A program made the position numbers and the translations under genes. The notes under the pieces were generated by a model, which saw nothing but the letters and a program-made list of their open reading frames with translations, was not told the origin of the DNA and did not search any database. Source: Bacillota bacterium (GTDB lineage Bacteria > Bacillota > Clostridia > Lachnospirales > Lachnospiraceae). From it: 64,000 nt of DNA. The stretch covers positions 62,001 to 126,000 of the forward strand of contig JAEZOB010000046.1 in NCBI GenBank assembly GCA_023414355.1, given 5' to 3'. Positions 41,555 through 50,282 of this stretch are shown in pieces; the stretch's first letter is position 1; each line of letters opens with the position of its first letter.

Positions 41555-42085
41555 CTAAAAGCAGCGGAAGAAGATAATTCTACGAATAAATATCCGCTCA
41601 AAAACCCAACGATTTCTTCTCCAGCGGAAGCCTCTGACAAAAACCTCATCTACATCAACAGGATAGAACCAGAAGCTTTCACCGCTGAATAACCAGATAT
41701 AGGTAAACCGTCTGATGCATCCCCTTAACTCTCTGCGCCTGCGGTTGAATTCATCTCTTTCGGTTCTGCCCTGCCCGGGACGTCCGGGAAACATTCCGCC
41801 AAATTGACGTCTGCTTTCCGGTTCCTGACCTTCCGGTCCGAATCTTCTTTCAGCTCCAGGGGGTTCCGGGGTAAAATTCGGTGGTGCTGTCCTTGGTTCG
41901 TCTCTTTCAGAAAACGGCGGTGGCCCTGCAGGAGGCATTTCCTGTGAAGGCATGAATGGTGGTACATTTCGCACCGGTTCGTCCTGCGGCCTCCTAAAGA
42001 AGGGACTACCTCCTCCCATGTTCTGCATTTTTACATTTTCTTTCTTCTGTTCATAAGCTCTATCAGAATTTTTATCGTTTTCCAA
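41555..42085 (-). CDS. Proline-rich protein with aromatic/basic C-terminal domain
   Basis: A 176-residue protein. The N-terminal 110 residues are low-complexity (PPFMPSQEMPPAGPPPFSE, PPNFTPEPPGAE), then a run of Arg/Glu. The last 55 residues form a compact aromatic/basic block (RRFTYIWLFSGESFWFYPVDV ... GFRWRRNRWVFERIFIRRI) that I recall recurring at the C-termini of clostridial proteins of unknown role. There is no signal or membrane segment. The best start is TTG 42085, with AAAGGGG 8 nt upstream. That ribosome site is partly inside a perfect hairpin. ATG 42115 has no site. Confidence 0.55.
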   Translation of the reverse strand: MENDKNSDRAYEQKKENVKMQNMGGGSPFFRRPQDEPVRNVPPFMPSQEMPPAGPPPFSERDEPRTAPPNFTPEPPGAERRFGPEGQEPESRRQFGGMFPGRPGQGRTERDEFNRRRRELRGCIRRFTYIWLFSGESFWFYPVDVDEVFVRGFRWRRNRWVFERIFIRRIIFFRCF

Positions 42086-42095
42086 GCTGCAAACC

Positions 42096-42145
42096 CCTTT
42101 CTGCGCATCAATCATACTTTATTCTATGATTGATGCGCAGAAAGG
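42096..42145 (-). promoter_or_regulatory. Perfect 21-bp hairpin covering the ribosome site of the proline-rich gene
   Basis: Arms 42096-42116 and 42125-42145 are exactly complementary around an 8-nt loop. On the minus strand the 3' arm ends in AAAGG, the first five bases of the AAAGGGG ribosome site used by TTG 42085. It also lies just after the AraC stop codon and could act as a transcript end. Confidence 0.75.
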
Positions 42146-42153
42146 TTAAAATA

Positions 42154-43011
42154 CTATTTTACAGGAACCCATATCTCAGTGATATAATCTTTCCTGCTAT
42201 TGTCCCCCTCCGGGTATGCTTCGAAGTCTATCTCGCCCGACGGTTGATATTCTGACTGTGCAAAGAATTCGGAATAGATTCTTGTATACATTTCCTGTAC
42301 AGCGGATGGCACTGCTCCAACACATTTGAAAACCACCCAGGTTTGGGCCGGCAGTGTCCAAAGCTCAAACCCCTCCGGTGCGACTGTATCCTTATCGCAC
42401 TCGATCCCTATTCCATAGCGGAAGGTATCTTCCCCCTTTTTGCTCGGCTCACATAAGCCCAGCATAGCATTGACCCCTTCCTTTGCATTCTTACAAAGTG
42501 TAGCGACCGTGCCGTTCTTTCCGCATGCAACCCAAAAATCCGATATCATCAACCCGCTGTTCTCACTTGGAAAGCTTCTCACCTTTGTCAATACAGTGAA
42601 GCTTTCCCTCTTCATTACCTGATACTCCATGATATTCCCACCTTTCAATGTGACTGTGATGGAGAGCCTGTTATAGGATTTGAGGCTTGCACCCGTACGA
42701 CGTGCTGCCGAGGGAGAAATACCATGAAAGCGGATAAATGCTTTTGTAAAGCTCTCCGGTGTGTCATAGCAATATTTATATGCAAGATCGATCACCTTTC
42801 CCTTGTTCCCGGATAATTCTTCACCGGCAAGTGATAATCTCCGGTTACGAATATACTCACCTACCGTAGTACCGGTCAGCAGACCGAATATCCGTTGAAA
42901 ATGAAAGCTTGAGGAATACGCTTTCTCCGCAATCACAGCGGTTGACAGCTCCTCAGTAATATGCTCCTCAATGTAATCAATCGCTTTCTGCATTCCCTTC
43001 ATCCAATCCAT
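42154..43011 (-). CDS. AraC family regulator with GyrI-like effector domain
   Basis: A 285-residue protein with an AraC double helix-turn-helix at about 5-105 (TAVIAEKAYSSSFHFQRIFGLLTGTTVGEYI, DLAYKYCYDTPESFTKAFIRFHGISP). The GyrI-like domain is at about 125-285 (EYQVMKRESFTVLTKVRSFP ... FELWTLPAQTWVVFKCVG ... DYITEIWVPVK). It has the same layout as the regulator at 2025. The inducer is unknown. The nearby 42096 hairpin sits directly downstream. Confidence 0.88.
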   Translation of the reverse strand: MDWMKGMQKAIDYIEEHITEELSTAVIAEKAYSSSFHFQRIFGLLTGTTVGEYIRNRRLSLAGEELSGNKGKVIDLAYKYCYDTPESFTKAFIRFHGISPSAARRTGASLKSYNRLSITVTLKGGNIMEYQVMKRESFTVLTKVRSFPSENSGLMISDFWVACGKNGTVATLCKNAKEGVNAMLGLCEPSKKGEDTFRYGIGIECDKDTVAPEGFELWTLPAQTWVVFKCVGAVPSAVQEMYTRIYSEFFAQSEYQPSGEIDFEAYPEGDNSRKDYITEIWVPVK

Positions 43012-43092
43012 AAGCTAGCCTCCTTACATGATAAAGAATATCATAGCATTTTAATATAATCCTGTCGTCCCGTGCTCAGTTATGTCCGTTAT

Positions 43093-43743
43093 TTAGAAAT
43101 CCTTCTTGCGATATATGCCTACAGAAATACGGTAAGAGAGATATAAGATCAACAAGGCTATCACCGGCAGTAGAAAGTAGGAGTAGCTTGATGTGGAATA
43201 CAGCAAAGTAGCTAAACTCCCCGTTGCGACCGAAAATCCTTCTTTCAAATATGCATTGATAGCAGATACCACAGCAAAAGGAACGACCATGATGATCAAA
43301 ATGATAATTCTTGCCTTCTCCACTCCCAGTTTAATGATAATCGGTAGTACAATACTATAAAGAACGATCACAACAAAGGCTCCGATGAAGGAGTTTGATA
43401 TCGAAGCAAACAGATTCTCTTTCTTCAACACAATATTAATCCCAATTGAGATAATGCTGCTGAAGGCAATCCCGAACATTGTCAGAAGAAGCAGCATAGC
43501 ATATTTATTTTTCACCATGTCTTCTCTGGTGATCGGCATGGTCAGGCCATAAATCTCCCATTTTGCCATATCGTCATACGAGAAAAGACTCATCGTTAGG
43601 ATTGCGAACAGCATCGTGATAATGCTGTTGAAAAATCCGGTATCCTTTGAGGCAACCGCCAATACAATATAAATAATGGACAGTAGTCCAAATATCTTAA
43701 AATTCTTTTTTAAATTGATAAAGTCCTTAAGAAGCAATCCCTT
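43093..43743 (-). CDS. ABC-2 type transporter permease
   Basis: A 216-residue membrane protein with six hydrophobic segments (FGLLSIIYIVLAVA, IITMLFAILTMSLFSYDD, LLLLTMFGIAFSSIISIGI, VVIVLYSIVLPIIIKL, IIILIIMVVPFAVVS, FLLPVIALLILYLSYRI). The pattern fits ABC-2_membrane_5 permeases of GntR-controlled operons. It starts 4 nt after the ATPase stop, with GGAGAGAAG as the ribosome site inside the ATPase end. It forms an exporter with the ATPase at 43748. The substrate is unknown; cell-envelope stress or antimicrobial peptide export is typical for such operons. Confidence 0.85.
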   Translation of the reverse strand, partial: KGLLLKDFINLKKNFKIFGLLSIIYIVLAVASKDTGFFNSIITMLFAILTMSLFSYDDMAKWEIYGLTMPITREDMVKNKYAMLLLLTMFGIAFSSIISIGINIVLKKENLFASISNSFIGAFVVIVLYSIVLPIIIKLGVEKARIIILIIMVVPFAVVSAINAYLKEGFSVATGSLATLLYSTSSYSYFLLPVIALLILYLSYRISVGIYRKKDF

Positions 43744-43747
43744 CATA

Positions 43748-44665
43748 TCAGCTTCTCTCCTTCCCCTGTTTATGAATTTGACCATTTGCATCAGCAGATG
43801 ACTGTGCTGATCTTCCTCTGCTGATGAACAGCATAATCTCTTCAATCGAAGTTTTATCTACTGTATACTGATGGTAACATTTCTGAAATTCTGCTTTCTT
43901 ATTGATCATTACGTCGGTACCGAAATTATTCTCTCTGACTCCGACAACAAAGCTGCGGTCAATGACAGCTGCATCTTCTTTACGACAATGGATGATTCCA
44001 TATTGATAGATTAGTTCATCCTTACTTTCACAGAAGATAATCTTTCCCTGATGAATGAAGGTCACATAATCCGCAATCTTCTCAATATCGCTGATGATAT
44101 GGGAGGAAAGAAGGATAGTATGTTCCTCATCTTGGATAAATTCCAGAAAAATATCCAGAATCTCATCTCTTACCATAGGATCTAACCCACTGGTTGCTTC
44201 ATCCAGGATCAGAAGCTTGGAATGATGCGATAAAGCCACTGCAATGGAAACCTTCATCTTCATTCCTCTGGAGAATTCTTTGATTATTTTCTTCTGGGGC
44301 AGATGGAACCTGTCCAGATAGCATCGAAACATCACTTCATCCCAATTAGTATAGATATTCTTCATGATCAGATTGATGTTCTCTAGGGTCAAATTGTCAT
44401 GAAAGTTACTTCCGTCAAATACAACCCCAAGTTCAGCTTTCACCTCCTTCGAAAGACTTTTCGATGGGCAACCCAGCAGGTATGCCTCTCCGCCGTCTGT
44501 CTTAATCAAATCAAGTATTGCTTTAATTGTTGTTGTTTTTCCTGCTCCGTTCTCCCCAACAAAGCCCATGATTGTGCCTTTTGGAATACGAAAGCTGATA
44601 TTGTCCAGTGTAAAATCCTTATATCGTTTGGTCAGACCATGAATTACTACTGCATCTGTATCCAT
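43748..44665 (-). CDS. ABC transporter ATP-binding protein
   Basis: A 305-residue ATPase with Walker A GENGAGKTTTIKAIL near residue 38, the signature FSRGMKMKVSIAVAL in place of the usual LSGGQ, Walker B KLLILDEATSGLDP, and switch His in LLSSHIISDIE. The C-terminal 90 residues are an accessory domain typical of YtrB-like or BcrA-like ATPases. It starts 3 nt after the GntR stop. It pairs with the ABC-2 permease downstream. Confidence 0.9.
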   Translation of the reverse strand: MDTDAVVIHGLTKRYKDFTLDNISFRIPKGTIMGFVGENGAGKTTTIKAILDLIKTDGGEAYLLGCPSKSLSKEVKAELGVVFDGSNFHDNLTLENINLIMKNIYTNWDEVMFRCYLDRFHLPQKKIIKEFSRGMKMKVSIAVALSHHSKLLILDEATSGLDPMVRDEILDIFLEFIQDEEHTILLSSHIISDIEKIADYVTFIHQGKIIFCESKDELIYQYGIIHCRKEDAAVIDRSFVVGVRENNFGTDVMINKKAEFQKCYHQYTVDKTSIEEIMLFISRGRSAQSSADANGQIHKQGKERS

Positions 44666-44668
44666 GAA

Positions 44669-45043
44669 CTACTCCTCCTCATAAATTAATTTGATTATTT
44701 CAATGATTTCATCGATCCCAATGCCACCGGCCTTCGCACCAGCTACTGCTTTCCCTAAATGCTCTTCAACTATGCGAAGCTGTTCTTCCCGGACAAACTC
44801 CATATTTTTCTCCGCGACAAAGCTTCCCCTACCGACGACTGTATAGATGAATCCGTCGCGCTCCAGATCCTCATAAGCCCGTTTGGTAGTAATCACACTA
44901 ATGCGGAGCTCCTTAGCCAAGGTTCTCATAGAAGGCAGTAAGCTTCCTGCCTCTAGCTCTCCGCTGATGATCATTTGTTTCATCTGGGAAGTAATCTGCT
45001 CATAGATTGGTTTGTCACTTGAATTGCTGATCAGTATATTCAT
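44669..45043 (-). CDS. YtrA-subfamily GntR regulator
   Basis: A 124-residue protein with a GntR winged helix at residues 1-70 (IYEQITSQMKQMIISGELEAGSLLPSMRTLAKELRISVITTKRAYEDLERDGFIYTVVGRGSFV). A short 50-residue helical tail replaces an effector domain, as in YtrA. Such proteins repress the ABC operon they head. ATG 45043 has GGAGGG 6 nt upstream. The promoter at 45087 carries a dyad across the -10. Confidence 0.9.
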   Translation of the reverse strand: MNILISNSSDKPIYEQITSQMKQMIISGELEAGSLLPSMRTLAKELRISVITTKRAYEDLERDGFIYTVVGRGSFVAEKNMEFVREEQLRIVEEHLGKAVAGAKAGGIGIDEIIEIIKLIYEEE

Positions 45044-45086
45044 TCTTTCCCTCCGGGATGTTATAGTGTATATATCCGATAAGCAC

Positions 45087-45115
45087 AATATAACACCTCA
45101 TAAATGATATGTCAA
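45087..45115 (-). promoter_or_regulatory. Promoter of the GntR-ABC operon, with YtrA-type dyad
   Basis: On the minus strand, TTGACA (45110-45115), 17 bp, TATATT (45087-45092). GTTATAGTG (45060-45068) and ACAATATAAC (45085-45094) form an imperfect dyad spanning the -10 and the start site, a likely autorepression operator. Confidence 0.8.
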
Positions 45116-45159
45116 TACAAATTTCTCATTCAGATTTCTTTCTATATCACAAAAAAACC

Positions 45160-45200
45160 ACCTGATCAGCAGTTCGTAAATTAGCAACAAATGATCAGGT
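45160..45200 (-). terminator. Terminator after the YczE-like gene
   Basis: A 9-bp perfect stem, ACCTGATCA (45160-45168) with 45192-45200. On the minus strand it is followed by GGTTTTTTT. Confidence 0.85.
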
Positions 45201-45229
45201 AGTCCTTTATGAAATGAATGAGCTTTTAT

Positions 45230-45850
45230 CTACTTACTTGTAATTTTTTCTCTCAGCAATGGTTTGGATACATGATCATTGAACCACTGTATGATCGGAC
45301 CCATGAAGAATGCGGTTATGACAGTACCGATTCCGATTGTAGCCTTACAAAAGAAGCCAATGATAACACAGATTAAGTCTGTTCCGATACGGCATAAGCG
45401 GAACTGAATCGGCAGCTTCTTGGAAAGCATCAGGGCAATAGCATCATAAGCCGATACTCCCAGATTCGCTGTGAAATACAGGGAAGAACCGAAACATAGC
45501 AGAATCAGCCCGAATAGCAGCAGGATCAGCCGAAGCAACAGGGAACCATCCTTATAGAACAATCCAATCAAATACATGGAGAATTGTGCGATATATCCAA
45601 TACCGAACAGATTAAAAACCGTCGCTATGCCGATATAGCTCCTGTCCAGAATAAACACTACCAGCAGCAAAACACCCGTCACCGCAGTATAAATGCTCCC
45701 ATATTCCAAGTGGAATACCTTGCCAATCCCAACCACAAACACTGTAAAAGGATCCGCACCCAATAACACTGTATTAAATATTCCTACGCATACGCCACTG
45801 ATACTTACACCGAACAGTGCCATTAAAATTCTCTTCACTTTCTGATTCAT
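45230..45850 (-). CDS. YczE/YyaS-type integral membrane protein
   Basis: A 206-residue protein with five hydrophobic segments (ILMALFGVSISGVCVGIFNTVLLGADPFTVF, SIYTAVTGVLLLVVFILDRSYIGIATVFNLFGIGYIAQ and others). The GADPFTVF and LGVSAYDAI segments are typical of the YczE/YitT-related family, with two repeated halves. Function is largely unknown (YczE is tied to surfactin production in Bacillus). The ribosome site is AAGGAAAAG. Confidence 0.8.
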   Translation of the reverse strand: MNQKVKRILMALFGVSISGVCVGIFNTVLLGADPFTVFVVGIGKVFHLEYGSIYTAVTGVLLLVVFILDRSYIGIATVFNLFGIGYIAQFSMYLIGLFYKDGSLLLRLILLLFGLILLCFGSSLYFTANLGVSAYDAIALMLSKKLPIQFRLCRIGTDLICVIIGFFCKATIGIGTVITAFFMGPIIQWFNDHVSKPLLREKITSK

Positions 45851-45968
45851 ACTCTTTTCCTTTTCTATATCTGACAGTTAACAGTTCCTGATCTTTTCAC
45901 TTAAGTATCATACCTTATTCCTTCGATGCTGTCTACTTTAATCCCAAAGCTTCCCTTATACCACAAAA

Positions 45969-45998
45969 GAGGCTTTTCCACTACCGCGGAAAAGCCTC
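45969..45998 (-). terminator. Terminator after the third chemoreceptor
   Basis: An 11-bp perfect stem, GAGGCTTTTCC (45969-45979) with 45988-45998. On the minus strand TTTTG follows. Confidence 0.75.
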
Positions 45999-46025
45999 CT
46001 AATCTTATAAGTTAATAATAATTGA

Positions 46026-48239
46026 TTAGACTGTAAATTTCTTAACCTCTTGTACCAGATGACCTGCATTCTTATTTAATTTACCGGCTGCTTCGTTTAA
46101 GGTTTCTACTGATGAAAGCTGATCTGTAGAGGTCTGGTTTACATTATTGGTGGAAGCCGCAATCTCCTCCAATACTGCAGAGATATTCTCAATCGCTGCC
46201 AGAGTGCTGACTCTTGCTGCTTCGATATTACCGACATTGTCAGTGATGTACTTTAAGAATACTACCAGCTTTTCAACACTTTCATCGATATTCTGATAAG
46301 AATCTGTCGTATTCTTAACTGCGCTCTCCTGCAGCTTCACTACCTTCTCTGCTTTCTTCGCAATCTCAACTGCATGTCCTGTATCCTCCTGAATACTGCC
46401 GATAATCTTCTTAATATCGTTTACAGAATTCTTGGACTGTTCGGCAAGTGTTCTAATCTCACTCGCAACTACTGCAAAGCCCTTACCATGCTCTCCCGCT
46501 CTAGCCGCTTCAATAGAAGCATTTAAGGACAACAGATTCGTCTGATTCGCAATATCATTGATTACATTGATAATCTTATTGATGGAGGAGGATTTTTCAG
46601 CCAGCTTCTCAATCTCAGTAATGATTTGATTTGTTGTCTCAATTGTGGATTGCGTCTGTTGATTCAATTCATCGGTAATCACGGTTCCCTGCTTAATACT
46701 ATTCTTGGTGCTGTCAGCAATTTGACCGATTTCCTTTGTATTCTCACTGACAAGCTCAATCTTCTTAGACAGATTATCCATCTGAAGCAGACATTCTTCA
46801 GCATCCTTCGCCTGCTGATTAATACCCTGCTCAATCTCATTCATCGCAGTAGAGATATCCTCAGTTGACTTAAGGAACACGGAGGAAGTCTTTGATACAT
46901 TCTCAGAGGAAACAGACACCTCACTACTTAACTCCTTTACCTGCTGAATCAGTTCCTTCATCTTGTTGAAGGTCGCCTGTATTTCTTCAATCAGAATGTG
47001 GAATTCATTCTTTCTTTTTGAATGGAACTGAACAGTAAGATCACCAGTCGCAGCCTTCTGTAAGGTCTTATTAATACCCGTAATCGTTCTGCTGATTGAT
47101 GTAGACAACAGGAAGGAAGTAGCAATAGCCACGATAATCGCCAGGACAACAATAATATATGTAACTACCTTAATACTATCTGCCTGACTGTTGATTGTTG
47201 CCTTTGGCATAAGAGCACAAAGGATTGAGCCCGTCCCCCCGATCTTGGAATACATGAACAGATAGGATTCTCCCTTGTAATCCACAAACTTGGAGCCACT
47301 CTCATCTTCGCCTGATAAAGCCTCCTGATAGAAGGTCTCATTGATAAATGTCGGTTCAGCTTCGGTCCCTTCCAGGGCAGTGGCATCATCGCCCTTCTTG
47401 GATAGATCAATGATCTCTCTGTTGTCAGGGGTAACAAGTCCAAGATATCCTGACTTATCGAAATTCAAATTCGCCAAGATATTAGTCACGGTCTCCGTCT
47501 TCAGCTCAATAAATAAAAATGCATAAGGGTTAACTCTTCTCATAATACGCACGGAATAATCTTTGGAGCTATCTTCGAATAAGGCATCAAAATACTCATC
47601 CTGTCCATCCCATACGCATTGATATTTATTCTCCAGTAAATACTTACCGATCTCTGTTTCCTTTGCACTCGCAAAAACACCTTCATCAAACAGCTTTCCT
47701 GAGGTACCAATAGAATGTGTTTTATCCGTGATCAGATAAATGTCCTTAATAAATTCATCCGTGGACTTTTTCGCCATGAAAGAATTTGTAATAGCATTTC
47801 GTCTCTTGCTATTTTCCAAAAGATCATCATTATTCATCAGGTATTTCGATACAGAATCGTCACTGATATATTGGATACTGGTGGCTTCTACTGCTTCAAA
47901 GCCAAAACGCATATATTCGGCAGCCATATCAATCGCTTCTACAGTAGCATTTTTATAATTATTCTGTATCCCTGAAGACGCCTTTTGGAAAGACACAACA
48001 CCAAGAACAATGATAAATACGATCGGAACCATAAATGCAGCATTTAAAGCAAACCTTAAGCTTGAAAAGAATTTAACCTTTGTAATGCTCTCTATCAATT
48101 CCTGTTTGTCCTCCTGCAGCTTCGCTCTATTCTTCTCCGCCGCTTCTTTCAGTTTCTTTTCTTTTACTACCTTTTCCCCCTTGATTTTCTTAAGGAATAG
48201 TTGAAATTTTTCCTTTGCACTTCCGTTAATAAACTTCAT
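46026..48239 (-). CDS. Methyl-accepting chemotaxis protein (dCache type)
   Basis: A 737-residue chemoreceptor with a Lys/Glu-rich cytosolic lead (about 60 residues), TM1 at 63-88, a dCache-like sensor, TM2 at about 355-379 and HAMP. The signalling tip is at about 560-598 (ANQTNLLSLNASIEAARAGE). Segment order, spacing and the AEYMRFGFEAVEA start of the sensor match 37799-40003 (ARYLDFGAETVAS), so the two are duplicates with diverged sensors. ATG 48239 has GGAGG 9 nt upstream. No CheA/CheW or flagellar genes lie in the window. Confidence 0.92.
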   Translation of the reverse strand: MKFINGSAKEKFQLFLKKIKGEKVVKEKKLKEAAEKNRAKLQEDKQELIESITKVKFFSSLRFALNAAFMVPIVFIIVLGVVSFQKASSGIQNNYKNATVEAIDMAAEYMRFGFEAVEATSIQYISDDSVSKYLMNNDDLLENSKRRNAITNSFMAKKSTDEFIKDIYLITDKTHSIGTSGKLFDEGVFASAKETEIGKYLLENKYQCVWDGQDEYFDALFEDSSKDYSVRIMRRVNPYAFLFIELKTETVTNILANLNFDKSGYLGLVTPDNREIIDLSKKGDDATALEGTEAEPTFINETFYQEALSGEDESGSKFVDYKGESYLFMYSKIGGTGSILCALMPKATINSQADSIKVVTYIIVVLAIIVAIATSFLLSTSISRTITGINKTLQKAATGDLTVQFHSKRKNEFHILIEEIQATFNKMKELIQQVKELSSEVSVSSENVSKTSSVFLKSTEDISTAMNEIEQGINQQAKDAEECLLQMDNLSKKIELVSENTKEIGQIADSTKNSIKQGTVITDELNQQTQSTIETTNQIITEIEKLAEKSSSINKIINVINDIANQTNLLSLNASIEAARAGEHGKGFAVVASEIRTLAEQSKNSVNDIKKIIGSIQEDTGHAVEIAKKAEKVVKLQESAVKNTTDSYQNIDESVEKLVVFLKYITDNVGNIEAARVSTLAAIENISAVLEEIAASTNNVNQTSTDQLSSVETLNEAAGKLNKNAGHLVQEVKKFTV

Positions 48240-48614
48240 GCGGCATACCTCCAAAACATCCTACGTATTTTATTCAAACCCGTTCATAAACACAGCAACA
48301 CTTTATTAGTATTGTCAATTAATTATATCATCTTTAGACCAAATATGCCAGTGGTAATCAAGTAACAAATATGACGATTTTGTCTTTTCACATGAAGTAA
48401 AACAAGGACCTTTTCCGTCATTTTTAACAATAGCTTGCTCCCATATTTTATTACGCCTCAACCAGAATGCCGGCTTATAGTAATTTCAAAAAATTAAAAA
48501 AAGAAGCAGGCATGTGGACTCCTCCGAGTATCCGCCTTGCCCGAAAAATCAGGTGGTACTTCTCTCGGATTCGGTGTATAATACCTTTAGTTTAATTCAA
48601 AGGAGGACTTGTAT
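48240..48614. other. Intergenic region upstream of chemoreceptor and small membrane gene
   Basis: 375 nt. A TATAAT at 48577-48582 lies 19 nt before the ribosome site of the 48615 gene but lacks a matching -35. I see no repeat or riboswitch here. Confidence 0.4.
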
Positions 48615-48911
48615 ATGATGAAGTATCTGCCACAGCTGTTCGCTATGATTGTCGCAGGCTTTCTGTCCATGAGCCTCTCCATCCGATTTGGTTGGAGTAA
48701 GAAACTATGGTTTAGAATTAACAAAAGACTTAATCCGATTTATGATGCAACCGTATGGATTTTATGTGCTGCTTTTTTGCACATTACAATACAATGGATC
48801 TGTGCTTCTATGGGTATTACCAACACCAGACTGATTACAGGTGCTGTCATAGGATTATATCTGGGTCTGCTTCCAAACCTCAGAAACCCATGGAAGAAAA
48901 ACCCCCGGTAA
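48615..48911 (+). CDS. Small two-helix membrane protein
   Basis: A 98-residue protein with a hydrophobic N-terminal segment (LPQLFAMIVAGFLSMSLSI) and at least one more (ATVWILCAAFLHITIQWICA, then LITGAVIGLYLGLLPNL). AGGAGG (48601-48606) is 8 nt from ATG 48615. There is no family I recognise. A hairpin (48901-48923) overlaps its stop codon and may end the transcript. Confidence 0.65.
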   Translation: MMKYLPQLFAMIVAGFLSMSLSIRFGWSKKLWFRINKRLNPIYDATVWILCAAFLHITIQWICASMGITNTRLITGAVIGLYLGLLPNLRNPWKKNPR

Positions 48912-49157
48912 AACACCGAGGGTGAACGATAAAACAGCCTCCCGGACAGCAGATACCATCTGGCAGACTATTTTATCAGTTATATAGGGACGGAATTAAA
49001 GTAATAAGCAAGTTAAAACCCAACAGGAAACCGAACAATCTTTACAATTCCTGCATAATCTGGATATCAGTATATACCTATCAGGTAATTTCTTCAAGTT
49101 CTTTTACTGGTATTCCTTATTATTCTATATATTTCATATAATATGTACCCTTTTCAG

Positions 49158-50183
49158 TTAAAGCCCAACATAAACCTTGAGAAGTTTCAGGGTATTTTGT
49201 AATCCGGACTCATGCGTACGCTCCATTCCATGAGAAGCATGAACTCCCTGACCAATCAGTGCGCCACATATATCATTTCCGGCGCGTAGTGCTGCAGATA
49301 CATCCGAACTGTAATGAGGGAAGATATCTACCACATAATCTATCTCATTCTCCTTCGCCAGTGAAATTAGTTTACTGGTCATATCATAATCGTAGGGTCC
49401 GGAGGAATCCTTGGCACAGATGGAAACAGTATACTCACTTCCACTCAAATCATCCCCTACCGCTCCCATATCGATTGCCAGAAATTCCTTGATCTGTGGC
49501 GGTAGCCACGCTGAACCGAAGCCAACCTCCTCATAATTACTGATATAAATCAACAGATTCTTCTCCGGCAGTTTCTTTTCCAGAGACAGCTCCCGCAGAA
49601 AACCCAGCAGGAGTGCAACTGAAGCTTTATCATCCAGATGTCTTGATTTAATAAAGCCGGCTTCCGTATGGATAAACTGAGCATCAAAGCTGATATAATC
49701 TCCGTTTTGAATCCCGAGTGCCAGCACATCCTCCTTGCTTTTTACCGGTTCATCGATACGAACCAGCATTGTACGATCGGTACGTTCCAGTGTCTTTGCA
49801 TCGTCGTAGCTGTGAACAGAAGGACTCTTAATCAGGATGGTGCCTGTATAAATACGTCCGTCTCTGGTGTGTATCTTACAATAGCTGCCCTCCACACTAT
49901 GCAGCGTATAACCGCCTACCATGGTAAATTTTACAGTTCCGTCACTGTCAATGGAGCGCACCATCGCACCCAGGGAATCCACATGAGCGGAAAGTCCGAG
50001 GGTCTCCTCTGTTCTTCCCGGTACTTTGATGCTCAGCCCGCCCTTCTGATTATATTCGCTCTCATAGCCGAAAGCCGCGGCTTCTTCCTTCACAAATTCC
50101 ATAACCTTGTGCGTATAGCCGGAGGGGCTGGGTATATTGACCAGTATCTCTATTGTTTTTATGATATATTCCATTGTATCCAT
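49158..50183 (-). CDS. M42 family metallopeptidase (aminopeptidase/glucanase type)
   Basis: A 341-residue cytosolic enzyme. Co-catalytic metal ligands are recognisable in order: SAHVDSLGAMV (His, Asp) near residue 65, RHLDDKAS near 181, NYEEVGFG (catalytic Glu pair) near 215, IDMGAVG near 238, and the C-terminal HASHGMERTHE His near 320. Tetrahedral M42 aminopeptidases trim small peptides. AGGAGC lies upstream of ATG 50183. The gene stands alone. Confidence 0.9.
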   Translation of the reverse strand: MDTMEYIIKTIEILVNIPSPSGYTHKVMEFVKEEAAAFGYESEYNQKGGLSIKVPGRTEETLGLSAHVDSLGAMVRSIDSDGTVKFTMVGGYTLHSVEGSYCKIHTRDGRIYTGTILIKSPSVHSYDDAKTLERTDRTMLVRIDEPVKSKEDVLALGIQNGDYISFDAQFIHTEAGFIKSRHLDDKASVALLLGFLRELSLEKKLPEKNLLIYISNYEEVGFGSAWLPPQIKEFLAIDMGAVGDDLSGSEYTVSICAKDSSGPYDYDMTSKLISLAKENEIDYVVDIFPHYSSDVSAALRAGNDICGALIGQGVHASHGMERTHESGLQNTLKLLKVYVGL

Positions 50184-50282
50184 AGTTGTGCTCCTGTTCT
50201 GTCCGTGATTGTATCCTCATTATATCGCTCAGTCAGCCAGATCACAAGAGCCTTTCTTCGTTATAGTAAGCAACCACGTCTA

